Shown here: in pieces, positions 24,501 through 34,807 of the stretch | How positions within the stretch are numbered: position 1 is the stretch's first letter | How the letters are laid out: each line of letters opens with the position of its first letter | DNA from: Liolophura sinensis | Taxonomy: Eukaryota > Mollusca > Polyplacophora > Chitonida > Chitonidae | Reading direction: 5' to 3' | Assembly (NCBI RefSeq): GCF_032854445.1 | Contig: NC_088300.1 | Span: forward strand, 60,610,984-60,674,983 | DNA: 64,000 bases | Notes under the pieces: generated by a model | What the model was told of the DNA's origin: nothing | The model's input: only the letters and a program-made list of their open reading frames with translations | Database searches by the model: none | Translations under genes and position numbers: made by a program

Positions 24501-27500
24501 ACTCAAGTCTAATGACTGGTGTTCATATTCAAAATTTTAATTTAACCAGCTGTTACTTGACAGACCTCCCACATTAAAAGCTGCAATACATGTAGGTGTA
24601 TTCATATAAAAAAAAGTCCGCTACTAAAAAATAAAATCACAGGTTTTCAAAGACTTTGAAAGTGGTCAATCCAACCAATGTAGTTTTGTCTCCAAAATGA
24701 AATTAAAAATGTGCATAAATTGCACTGAAAGTTGCTCTTTCATATGCAAAAAGGTTGAGGAATTAGGGTATGTAAAATATTAGTAATTTCATTATTTATG
24801 TCAAGGTAGTTCAATTTAATTCAAATGAAATAATTCACATACCACACCAATTTGTGGGTAATATACTTCTGTGTTTTTATTGGTGATGAGCCATTCATCT
24901 CCAGCAATTCTGAAAAGAAAACGGTCAAGACAGATTTAATAAAAAGAAAAATATGTACATAAATCAAAACATAAAAAAACACCATATATGTGTCCTTCAT
25001 AGATTTGTCATTTGTTTACAACATACATGTACATACAGAGAACAACATTATGTAATTCACATGTAGGTTGCATTCATTTCCCTAAAGAATTCACAGCATC
25101 AAGAAATGAAGTCATAAATTATAACGATAATATTTAAAAATACGCAGCGAAAGTCATGTATACAACATAAATATTAAGGCAATAATTTACAAAAATTTGC
25201 TGTGTTCATGCAACCATGATCATGAGTTAACAGTGCAAGGTCATTTCTAGAGCCATTTTAGTTGTGGAAAATGTTTGGGTGCCTGAAGCTAACAAGTAAT
25301 TTGAACAAAAATTTGAAGATTTTCCTCTAAAAAGCTAGTTTTCATGTACAAATTCTTTCATTCACAAACTTGAAAGCTCTCAGAAAGTTTTTTTTTTTCC
25401 ATAAAATTTCTTTATGGAAGATTATGTCACCTTTAAAATTTGGGTTCAGAACCTTCAATATTGTGCTGGACATGGCCCTGCAGGGGTCAGACAAACACAC
25501 GGGCATGTACCTGTCTTAATACAAGATACAATATCTGAAGGTGTCATCCAGTCCTGGCGGATAATAAAACAATCACAGCAATCTGTTAACATGTAGTCTT
25601 GGTACATGTGTCATTAAACATACAGACCAAATGAAGTGAAAGTGTAGCTGTTTCGAACTCTCTGACACGTGGAGAACAGGTGGATGAGCTAGCTGTTTAC
25701 CAGACTGGGGCCTATGTGACAGAGGGGGTTAGCATGCTCATGCAGCACAATGAACCAAGGGCCTCTCACCAATAAGGTCACCGTGAGTTCAAGTTCAGTT
25801 CATGCTGGTTTCGTCTCTAGTCATACCTGCGAAGGTCTGCCAGCAACCTATGGATGGTCATGGGTTTCCCCTGGGTTCTGCCCAGTTTCTTATGTCATAC
25901 CAGTGAAATGTTCTTTACATGTAGTCTGGCATAAAACACCAATCAAATAAATAAACAAATAGACAAATGTCTTTACCTGACATGATTCAGAGAGTCTGTA
26001 AGTGTTTGTGTAGCTCGGAGATGAAGCGCTGTCTCGTCTGTTAACACTGTTGCTTTCTCCACGGCAACCACCTGAAATGTATCACCTTCACAAGTCAATT
26101 CCAACCTAAAAGTACTGTATATATGAAAACTTCATGAAGATACTCTACTGTCTTATTAAATCCAGTATTTCACTGCAGTTTGCTGCACTAACACTGCTTT
26201 CAATTTAGTAATAATCTAGATTATATCTACTATAATTTTACTTTTCACTTAAAACTCAAAATGCTTCAATGCTGAACTATGGTAATTCAATTAATCTTTC
26301 ACAAATAAGAAGTCACACCTCTTCGTAGACCCCAGGAAGGTAGGCTCCAACTCGCCGCACTATCCATTCTTCTCCCGTTACCCGAGGACTGAACATGACA
26401 AAACGCAGACTGGATTACCAAAAAATCCAGTGTACCAAAAAAGCTAGTGTAATGAAAGAAAATTGTACACCAAAAGTGTAATACAACAATTGTACCCCAG
26501 TGGTGTAACGTAAGAAAATTGTAACCTAGTAGTGTCAGGTAAGAAAAGTGTACCCTTGTAGTGTATTGTAAAATGTTGTAACACACAGCATACCTCAATA
26601 TATAAACATTAAAAACCTGTGCACATACTGGATCCTTGTCCAGCTAGTCATTTACGTGCAAGAATAAGGAGACATAATGAGTTCACCCTTTGTACATGTC
26701 TTCATTTATTAAAAAGACTAAATTCATGAAAACTGGATAATACACAAATTCTGAATGGTTAAATTTTGACTGAGAGTAACTGAAAATTCCTAAAGATTCC
26801 TAATTTGGTCATAAGAATCTCAGTCATAAATGGGATAGAGGTAAAAAAAAACATCAGAAAACTGACTGTTTCGGTTTGTAATAAAAAGTGAACTATCTTG
26901 TATAATTTTTACACAGACCAACAGACCCCTAGCATGGGGACAATTTCTCTTGGGTTTTCAGATGCAATGTTACTTTCACCTCCTTTTGCACACAAAAAAA
27001 TCCTACATTTCTTATTTTCCAAACTTCTGCGTACATTTCTTATTTGTCTTTAGAAGTTTTGTCTGACTCCAGACTCTTCAGAATAATAAGGGGATTAATT
27101 CTAAAAGCATAAAATACCGACATACTTCCCGTGGCTATCACAGCAGTCTTGTAAGGCCCGCAGTTTTAAACTTTGTCCGGTCAGAATCACAACAGGTGGG
27201 ACATGCGACAAGATTTCCTGAAATCCAAGGTATGCAAATTCTACATTCCAAAAATACATACACCAGTATAGGAAGGATTGCAATGTAGTTAAATCTCTGC
27301 CTTAACTAGCGAAGCTGTACATTGGATTCTCCAGGCTCCCTCAAACATTTCCTCACAAATGAGGTCATTGTGAAAGGGTCAAAACAAATCTTGTATAGTT
27401 TTAAAAATTGATACAATGTTGTCTAGGCAAAGCAGATTTCCTTCAAACTTTTTAAAAAACACTCAATTTATCCAAGCATGAAGGTATTCATGAAGGCTCA

Positions 27501-30500
27501 TTTAAAATGAACATACACAAAACTGGCTCAGACTGGGCTCAAAACTGGCTCAGACTGGGCTCAAAACTGGCTCTTACTAGGCTCAAAACAGTATCAGACT
27601 GAGTTCAAAGCGGGCTCAGATGGCAAAAAAAAAAAAGGCTGTTACCAGGTTCAAAACTGGGTAAGACTAACATCACTCTTCAAGAGCTTTTTAATACAAT
27701 TGACAGAGTAAGATAAATTACACAGATCTGTCCTGAGACTCAATAACTGCAATCATCAGTGTTGATCAGCTGCCCGGTTAACCGCCTATCCCAAGCCAAT
27801 CATTTGCTTATTTACTTGACTTTTGTTCAACATCATACTCAAACACTGTCCACTTTTACAAGATAGTGATGAGTTTAATACATGGAGGAAGACACAGAGC
27901 TCATGATATACCATCAATCATCAGCAAGTTCCTGACAAACTTGTGATGAACAGATATGTACCCCATATTGGCAGAAGGCAGGTGGTCTTCAACTAACATT
28001 TCACAGTGCAAACAGCCTCAAATACATCGCTGATAACTCATGATCACCAAGGCCCCATGATAATTCATGATCGCCAAGGCCACATGATAACTTATGATCA
28101 CCAAGGCCACATGATAACTTATGATCGCCAAGGCCCCATGATAACTCATGATCGCCAAGGCCCCATGATAACTCATGATGGCCAAGGTCCCATGAACTGT
28201 GAGAGCAGGTGAATCCAAAAATCCCTGACTAACCGAAAACAATGCCCTATGAAGACAAACATATTCTTAGAAAATACCAGTCTCCTGTCAATCATCCTGA
28301 AGTCAAGCATGATCAGCCTGATGAGTACCTCATGAATATTCAGTAACTTACTGCCTGTGGGGTGGGGTAGTAAGTGAGTGGCCCCTCCAGCTGCCAGATG
28401 TCCCCAGCACATCTGGGGACCTCCTCATCCAGGTGGTCAAATCTTGCCCTAAGCCTCAGGCCATGGTTAGGCTTGATGACTGGCAGGGCTTTTATAGCCT
28501 TAGAGTATAGGTCAGGGCGGGGCTTGCTTTGGGGGTCAAGGGTCACACCCACTAAGTTTTCACCAGGGTACAGGGCAAACGGAACCTGATGTTAATAAAA
28601 GATGTATTTCAATGACTGTATAGAGTACACCAACAGATAACTGGAGTATATTTATGTAAGACTGGCAAATGGTCTAATAATTACTGCTTGCAATAATTAC
28701 TGGTGTATTTGACACTTTTATCTTTTTTAGTAATAATCGACAAAGCTATATTAACTAAGCATTTCCCATATAGGCTTTACAAGACAACTTCCTTGCTCTC
28801 CTGATGACAAAACTCAGTGCTACCGCTCAGACAGACAACAGTACACATATTTTGTACATTTTATCATTTGTATGAAAATATTGTGCTAATTTATTTAATG
28901 TAATGGCAAAAATTATTCACAGAAACATTTTACCATAAAGACATCAGACCCAGCTGTTGATACCTTACCCCGTGGAATTTAATCTCCAATTCACCGAGGC
29001 GTAAATCACAAGTTTTACCATGAATATAATTTCTGGGGAGAAAGCAAAGTAACATACATGTATACTGTAATTCTTCTCATTTTAAGACAGGTATTAGCAG
29101 CACGAAAAAAACAAAAATTACATTTTTTCTCATTTTTTTTTGGGGGGGGGGGGTGCGGGAGTTAAGGCCTGTTTAAAACTGTGCATTCCTGTTGCACTGC
29201 CATGTATACTGGTTAAATGATGCAGACCAGATATTCCACAAATCAGGGGAATTAAAGTAAATAGTAAGTTCTAGAAACATATTCCCACACTTGCAAAAGG
29301 GTATGAAATATAGATTCTTAATTTCTAAAAAGACCAAACAAGAAAAAAAAATACAAAGCAAATGTGAGATATGAAACCAAGAAATCTGCACCCAATTCAT
29401 TGCCATATTTATAAATAAGTTATGCTTTGCATATATGGCTAGAAGAGATCTCAAGAAATTACAGAAGCTGGAAATAAATACTGAATACTTGTAATTCATA
29501 GACCTACTTCATAGGGTCCTTTACAACACAGTACTGGCCAGGAGGGACAACCACCAAAGGGAGAGGGCCAGCCGTTAAACGCTCATTTGTCTGCAGCACC
29601 AGTGACTGGGGACCTTTCTCGAGGCGGGTGACATTCGAATTCTACAATGGAATTTGTTTGCTATTTTTGACCATACTGAAAAATATTTCACTCACATATG
29701 TAAATAACAGGAATCGTTTTTAAAGGCAAAAAAGTCACATTTTTTCAACTAAGTGAAAGGCACTTGGAACTATGGATTATACGACGGCCTTTTAAGGCCA
29801 CACTGTGACAAGTTGTCAGGTTTTTGCCACTCAACATACACAGACCTCTAGACTTCTGTATTCACACGCATATACATGGAGTTATGAATGCATTTGCCAA
29901 ATGGATCTTGAGAGAAGTTACGTGAGTGTTTTATAAAAAGATATGGATGTGAAAACAAAAAACTAACTAGAGGTTGATATAACATCATGTCTGACCAATC
30001 TTGTCTACCTCAGGCCAAGAACTCTTCAGCCGACCATCAGCTGACCCTCGGCCGACCGTCAGCAGATCATCAGTCCATGATCAATAAATACTTTAACACT
30101 AAATACACACGGATTTCCTGTAAACTGTTATTTCAAGCCTGTTATGAACATCGTGGATGTTTCGCAGCATATTTACTTACACACTAATTTCGCACAAAAT
30201 TCATGTTTTAATAGCTTACTGTTTGGGACCCCAACTGTTTTCATTCTGCCACCCATACACACAGTTCTCTCGATTACTGGGGATTCAAGTTTTTACCGTG
30301 CGTCTCCAGTACACAATATTTTGTTTTAATATAAATGACTTCACTAATTATTAAATAACAAGCCTACTTAGAGGCATTTATGGCAAAGTTATGTGCTGAC
30401 AAATATACATATTTGCAACACACTGCTTTCTCTGAAGACCACCACTTTGTTCATGACTGCTTTTCACAACCATGGCGGTGTTTCAGAATTTCGAAACGGC

Positions 30501-30875
30501 AACAAGTTGTTTGGCTTATCAGTAAATTTATCACAGTTTCATGTTGGATACAAAATTACACAGGAATATTTGACTTGGTGTGATGTGTGTCAGCCTACAT
30601 GCTTATATACGCTTAAAAAAACCTCTACTGCAAATGAATATCAGTACATCACACAAGGTCTACAATTTATAAAATTTGAACTGCTGACATGGATAAAGAT
30701 CAGCATGTATCTATTTTTCCATTTAATCTTGAGTTCCTAAATTGTATCCCCAATTTCACAATTGTCAATCCTATCGTTTATTAACTTTTATAAGTACAAA
30801 AACATGTTATAAGACAAGCGCAATCATATGTAGCCTTAATATACGCCTGAAGACATGCAATGTTTGCTAAATGCC

Positions 30876-30908
<33 letters not shown>

Positions 30909-31865
30909 CCATCCTAAATCATGAATAAAATCAACCTGTAACAGTAAAAAGAAATGTATTGGTGCAATTCCAATCCAATTTTTGCTGTTACTTTAGAATA
31001 GTCCAAATAATTACCTTTCACAAAATATCAGCCTCGTCTGTGCATGGGTTATGTTCAAAATCGGTAATAAAATACTAAAAATGTATAGAGAATGCCGCGC
31101 GAATGATACAAGGCCGACAGTGTATGTCTGCTGTCGTTCAAACTCCAGCAAGTGACTGAATGTCGCAAAATGATGACACACCATGGAAGAGCTGTCGGCG
31201 GCCGATGGTAGACTTAGGGTGATGGCAGGTTTGAACAGGATCCGGCTAGGGTCGGCGTATTATGGGCGTATAATGCACAGACCATCCAACAACATGGGCC
31301 ATAGGACTGATGGTCAGAATCCGGCAGTATTGTACATGTACCTCTCCATGTTATCTTTTAATCACCTTGTTGTCTGCTTGATGCTGCTTCCTGTCGGTCA
31401 ATTAAGTGTCCAGATATGCATGACCTCGATTATCAACAGTAAATGTGCGTTTTCATAGTTTAATCTTTTGCTTCCAAGAAATGAAGTACCGGTATAAAAG
31501 TACGGTACATAATTTACTCCTCCATTAAATATTATGCACTCTACTACATTAACAGCACTCTCACAACCCCTTTGCTCCACGATCAAAAAACACTGACAAT
31601 CACAAAAGTATACATATTCTCCAAAAAATATATATATATACCAGACTGCGCACTGGCCGTAGGAAAAAGTGTAAAACTGAAAGTTCGCAACTAATCCGTA
31701 ATTTTTTGTAAACAAGCCACTGCAGGTCGATGACATTTTCTGCAAAGCCAAAGCAAAAAAAGCATTTAAAACTATTTGACAGGAGAAACAAACCATTTTA
31801 CACACCAGATCTAAGACATGAACAAACTCAAATGGTGATATCCGAATGACACCTTCCGTGGACAT
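9068..31865 (-). CDS. MVP: Major vault protein (MVP), complete, 25 coding exons
   Basis: MVP forms the shell of the cytoplasmic vault ribonucleoprotein. Coding exons, 5' to 3' on -: 31865-31806, 29641-29508, 29032-28969, 28585-28352, 27217-27126, 26388-26319, 26071-25977, 24909-24843, 24231-24090, 23754-23653, 23254-23164, 19656-19596, 19295-19201, 18433-18355, 17450-17297, 16751-16672, 15922-15863, 15372-15294, 14719-14589, 13665-13565, 13332-13106, 12174-12110, 11225-11145, 9853-9773, 9175-9068. They total 2553 nt (850 residues, close to the ~890 usual), with all phases agreeing. Start is [22 protein letters not shown] repeats ([44 protein letters not shown]) fill residues ~1-460. The shoulder domain ([24 protein letters not shown]) spans ~463-640. 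The cap helix ([30 protein letters not shown]) spans ~650-790, then the cap end ([25 protein letters not shown]). Three arrays copy its splice junctions. Exon 11's acceptor is the least certain border. Confidence 0.96.
9217..9316 (-). mobile_element. SINE family A, 3' part
   Basis: Reverse-oriented tail of family A in MVP intron 24: TATT-rich tail, then gactggtgttttacgcc, caagaatatttcgct and cagcattatggtgggagg. The tRNA head is missing. Confidence 0.85.
9990..10048 (-). mobile_element. SINE family B tail fragment
   Basis: Matches the low-coordinate (3') end of family B: tcatacttaacaatttttc followed by agtcatatgac. It lies in MVP intron 23. Confidence 0.5.
10195..10530 (-). mobile_element. 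SINE family B, near-complete
   Basis: Nearly full-length copy in MVP intron 23. It shares gtacttaacaatttttcg, 'catatgacgacga', 'gaagacaccagacaag', 'tagtcacattatattgacac', gccaaccagtcc and tttgatcccaggtctctc with the copies at 50.5 and 63.6 kb. The short + ORF here is SINE sequence, not a gene. Confidence 0.75.
11280..11765. repeat. Composite minisatellite, MVP intron 22
   Basis: An array of interleaved ~20-bp (ctgagccagttggacaacaa) and ~11-bp (ctgagccacaa) units, roughly 20 copies in all. It lies 55 bp from the acceptor of MVP exon 23. The minus strand is open in several frames (Leu/Ser/Cys-rich) only because the unit lacks stops. A single 19-bp match to the unit lies in intron 24 at 9432-9450. 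Confidence 0.9.
11905..12120 (-). repeat. 36-bp array copying the MVP exon 22 donor
   Basis: Six head-to-tail copies of a 36-bp unit. Read on -, each is ATACAAGATCTG followed by GTGAGT and intron sequence. The copy at 12084-12120 is the live end of exon 22 (IQDL, donor at 12109). The other donors fall 36 bp apart at about 12073, 12037, 12001, 11965 and 11929. The unit is 12 codons ([12 protein letters not shown]) and open in the MVP frame, so use of a distal donor would insert 12-residue multiples without a frameshift. Confidence 0.93.
12416..12510 (-). mobile_element. SINE family A, 3' part
   Basis: Reverse-oriented tail fragment in MVP intron 21: atttgattggtgtttcacac, caagaatatttcactt and atcattatggtgggaggga. 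Confidence 0.8.
12705..12945 (+). mobile_element. SINE family A, lacking only the box A head
   Basis: Body from gcaatgaaccaggagcctc through box B (gttcaagtcc), ctctccggtc, ggtttcccccaggctctgcc and ccataatgctggccgcc to the tail gtacggcgtaaaacacc and an (AAAT)n run. It lies in MVP intron 21. Confidence 0.9.
13625..14510 (-). repeat. 40/41-bp array copying the MVP exon 20 acceptor
   Basis: About 20 copies of alternating 40- and 41-bp units (an ~81-bp dimer), e.g. 'ctggatgtcaatac' plus 'atgtgaccaactgataacag'. On - the unit is an acceptor-like CTGTTATCAG followed by the first ~25 coding bases of exon 20 (VVTSIDIQ). The lowest-coordinate copy, 13640-13680, is the live acceptor of exon 20. The array fills most of intron 19, and copies decay toward 14500. 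Confidence 0.92.
15528..15600. repeat. (TA)n microsatellite
   Basis: A run of TA dinucleotides interrupted by ggtt, in MVP intron 17. It creates spurious Ile/Tyr ORFs on both strands. Confidence 0.97.
16129..16322 (-). mobile_element. SINE family A
   Basis: Reverse-oriented copy with tail, body (cagcattatggttggagg, cacgaccatccgcagg, ggcagaccttcggccgg, acatgagctggact) and box B region. It is truncated in the head. It lies in MVP intron 16. Confidence 0.9.
19051..19092 (-). mobile_element. SINE family A tail fragment
   Basis: About 40 bp only: (TTTA)n then gattgatgttttacaccg. It lies in MVP intron 13. Confidence 0.6.
20171..23217 (-). repeat. 77-bp satellite copying the 3' half of MVP exon 11
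   Basis: About 39 tandem copies of a 76-78-bp unit fill most of MVP intron 11. Read on -, each holds the last ~50 coding bases of exon 11 ([14 protein letters not shown]) followed by the splice-site region and ~25 bp of intron. The highest-coordinate copy (23164-23217) is the live exon, with donor GTACAT at 23163. Most copies differ at the junction (GAGAGATAGAT before GTACAT), which puts TAG in frame and moves the GT by 6 bp. The exon's 5' half and acceptor are not repeated. Copies nearest the exon (23040-23160) are most exon-like. Confidence 0.95.
25706..25955 (+). mobile_element. SINE family A, full length but diverged
   Basis: Runs from ggggcctatgtgac through a box B region (gagttcaagttcag) and body to the tail ctggcataaaacacc and (AAAT)n. 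It ends about 20 bp from MVP exon 7 (25977), within intron 7 next to the donor, and is inserted in antisense relative to the gene. Confidence 0.85.
26400..26590. repeat. Degenerate ~33-bp tandem repeat
   Basis: Four to five diverged copies around the core 'gtgtaa.gtaagaaaattgta' begin ~12 bp upstream of MVP exon 6. It contains no exon sequence. Confidence 0.7.
27520..27650. repeat. ~22-bp tandem repeat, MVP intron 4
   Basis: Five to six copies of gggctcaaaactggctcaga and variants. Confidence 0.8.
28030..28195. repeat. 27-bp tandem repeat, MVP intron 4
   Basis: Six copies of a 27-bp unit (catgataactcatgatcgcc plus aaggccc). The unit is a multiple of three with no stops in one frame of each strand, so both strands show a false ORF. 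It shows no link to the nearby exon 4 donor at 28351. Confidence 0.9.
29642..31805 (-). other. MVP intron 1
   Basis: The largest intron of MVP without a satellite. It holds a TATA-rich microsatellite at about 30879-30908 and no SINE that I can identify. No exon of another gene was recognised. Confidence 0.6.
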
Positions 31866-34807
31866 TGTGAAATGTTTCTGTTTTTGACGTTGACTTGATC
31901 TTCCGTGTTCACCATCAACAAAACAGAAATTCCTTTAGAGCTCTCCGTTGTGTGGGGATTGGTCTGCGACGAAAACAGGAGAATGCAGTCATACCACCCG
32001 AGAAAAGGTTGTTCTTCAGTTCAATGTATCCGTCCTCGGGACCTGAAACACAACAATGCGGCCACAGGACAAAAGCAATACTTAATATTTCTTAACTATG
32101 GTTTATATGTTGAACTTGCATCTATCATTAAAAAATATTTGTTTATTTTTTAAAAGTACGAATTAATACACGTAATTCTTCTTGAATAGAAAACATTTCT
32201 AAACTATACTCTGTACTGCTTATATTTTGCAACTAATTTGCTTATTTTACTTCACATATGCATGTAATTTAAAAAACATATTTTAATTTGCCGATGTCGA
32301 ATTAGTATATTTAAAGCTTATGGAAAACTTGCAATAATAAATACTCATTTACTGGTATGTTTATTTGGGGTTTTTTATTCTGAACTATAGCAGTATGTAA
32401 AATTTTATACCTTCAAAAACAATCTTCATCAATATTGTTTATGATGTTTTGGCTTTTAGTTGCTAGGCCTATACCTCAGTCTATAAAAGCCTGTTGATGC
32501 CACTGTATATAAAAATGTGTCCTGTTATTTCTCTAAAATGGATTACTGTTCCGTTTTAGCGAATTACTAAATTGTTATAACGCATTAGCAAATCGTTTTA
32601 ACGGATTGGCAATCCATTATAACGACTTGCTAATTCGAAATAACCGATTACTATTTCATTTCAGTGGATTATTTCTAGTTTAATGGATTACTGTTAACAT
32701 TCTTTATAAAGACTACATGTAATTGGCATGAGGTTTAACACAGATGCTTGTGTAAAGATTCTCATTTTGAGAATGGACGGCCGTGGAGACTTGTGCACCC
32801 TTTACTTTCGTCTTGGTTTATGCCATTCGGATATCCTGTTGTTCCCTGCACCTATAAGTGGTAATTCATAAGGCAATAATATCGTTTTAATGGATGGTAA
32901 GATTTCGTTATCACGGATTACTTATCCCTTTTAGTTTAGTAATAGTAATCCGTTATAACGAATTAGCCAATCGTATCTTGCTATTCCGAGAAAACGAAAT
33001 AGTAATACGTTAAAACAGAATAATAATCAGTTATATCAATTAGCAAATCGTTATAACGGATTGTCAATACGTTATAACGATTTGCTAATTCGCTATAACG
33101 ATTTAATAATTTGTTAAAACGGAATAGTAATCTGGTTTAGCGGATTAGTTGGACACATTTTATTTATTTACAGTGGCACCAATAGCCCTCCGTATCAGCC
33201 TGACATTTTTTCGTGCGCATTACTTTATGTTATTTTTTTTTTTCATGGGGATATAAGTATTAGTATGGTACAAATTTTTTTTAAGAAAACCTAATTAAAT
33301 GAAGAAATGTTTGTGAGACTTTCTTTACGTGAAGTTTATTGCATTGTGGTGTATAATTGTTATGAATTGTGGTGCTATCATTATGTTCATTTAACTGAAT
33401 TGTAGGCTCAACTTTCGGCCTTTCCAAACAACGAAATGCAATGAGGTCACCGTCACGGCCCTCACGTGGACAAATGCAGCTTGAGCTTGTAGTTGGGTTT
33501 GATTCGTGGTTGCGCGCCACTACATATTGAGTGACTTCCGCTTTGATTTTCGCTGAATTTTCGAATCTGAAGGTAATGTGAGAAGGGCACTTAAGCGTTT
33601 TCCATACAGTTATTGTCTTGTAAAAATGTATATTCTTGTCTCAAATGTATACTAATGTAAGTTTATCAGCCGAAAATCATGTCGAATGTGTCTTTGCCTT
33701 TATTTTCCCACGATTGATAGAGCGTGGTCTGTGTGTTGTTGTTGTATTTTGTGATGTCGGACATGGTTTAGGTCATTTAAGAAATGATGGCTGCAATAAA
33801 AAACGAAGTGTCCATTGTCCATTGACGAGGAGCATTCACTACGCATACGCAGCCGAGCCCAAAAACAACGGGCACTTCCCTTTTTGACTGTAGTTATCAC
33901 AACATAGTGAATGAAGCCATTGTTTCAATTCTAACATTAGTCATAGTGAAATCTAGATGGAGTTAGTTAGCCCGAGACCTCGGTGTAAGGGTGACTTATA
34001 TATGCTGATAGGCGGGGACCACTGACCTCCCTTAGCCTGAGAGCTATACAAACCCAATCCCGTTTAATGCTTACAAAAGAGCCACCCCCTCATTCAGTTC
34101 TGATGCATGTGCATTAGATTCGTCCTGAATACACACAAAGCACAGCAATTCTGAAAGCTAAAATATTTACGCTTAATTTGCCTTAATCATGTGTCTGTGA
34201 TACATTGACAGACGAAAAGTTAAGGGACACAAATATCAGCAAAGTCCAGGCCGTGGAGACATATTTGATGGGTAATTTGTGTCCCAAATACCATTACTAG
34301 CTCTTACAGCAACTGCATCAGGTTATTTAAACGGAGCACGCTCCGACGTTGGTTTGGGGCCATCCTTGGCCAATTAAAATTTTGCCAAACCTAATGTCAG
34401 AGCAGTCTTGAACTAACCTCTTTCCCACTCGAAGCAGTCAATCCATTTTCTCTGCTAGCTCTGTGGGGCTGTATTTATGTAGAAACACAGCCTCACATGA
34501 AAGCATTGACTGTACATGACTGCATCATCTGTCATGCATGCACCATGTTTGAAATTTCCATATGATCACTCAGCAATACTTGGAAGTTATCTGTTTCATA
34601 AGGCCCATAAGGAGGCCCTGCCAAAAAAAAACGAAGTCATGGCTGGCTGTCTCCAAGTATTGCTGAACGAACATCCATAGAACATCCTTGACATTTAACA
34701 TATTTATACACTGTCAAACATTAACGATGTACACAAAGAAATTTTGGTCCTGTCACAAGTGCAAGGCTTGATAGTAGTCATATCCTGTTTACATTTACAG
34801 ATTAATC
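31866..34807. promoter_or_regulatory. Divergent MVP/BUB3 intergenic region
   Basis: MVP (start codon 31865, -) and BUB3 (start codon 34808, +) are head to head, so both promoters should lie here. BUB3 has an acceptor (tttacatttacag, ending 34800) seven bases before its ATG, so a non-coding first exon is expected upstream. A good candidate donor is GAAG/GTAATG with the exon end at 33572, in a locally CpG-containing stretch (33470-33570). No TATA box is assigned. Much of the middle is a palindrome-rich element (32494-33182). Confidence 0.55.
32494..33182. mobile_element. Non-autonomous element with inverted ends and internal palindromes
   Basis: The ends are inverted copies: 'ttgatgccactgta' with 'aaaaatgtgtcc' on the left matches, on the opposite strand, 'ggacacattttatttattta' with 'cagtggcaccaa' on the right. 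Inside each end are many variants of a quasi-palindrome (cgttataacg, ccgttataacgaatta, taacggatt), arranged in both orientations and flanking a ~180-bp unique core (about 32700-32880). No ORF for a transposase is present. It looks like a ~690-bp MITE or foldback element with subterminal repeats. I could not define a target-site duplication. Confidence 0.7.

Noticed and set aside
28006-28242. Open frames on both strands at 28.0-28.2 kb
   Set aside because: A 27-bp repeat (nine codons) without stops inside MVP intron 4; no acceptor or donor links it to neighbouring exons.
31398-31865. 155-codon ORF on - starting at the MVP ATG
   Set aside because: Only the first 20 codons are MVP exon 1; the rest is read-through into intron 1 beyond the GTGTGT donor.
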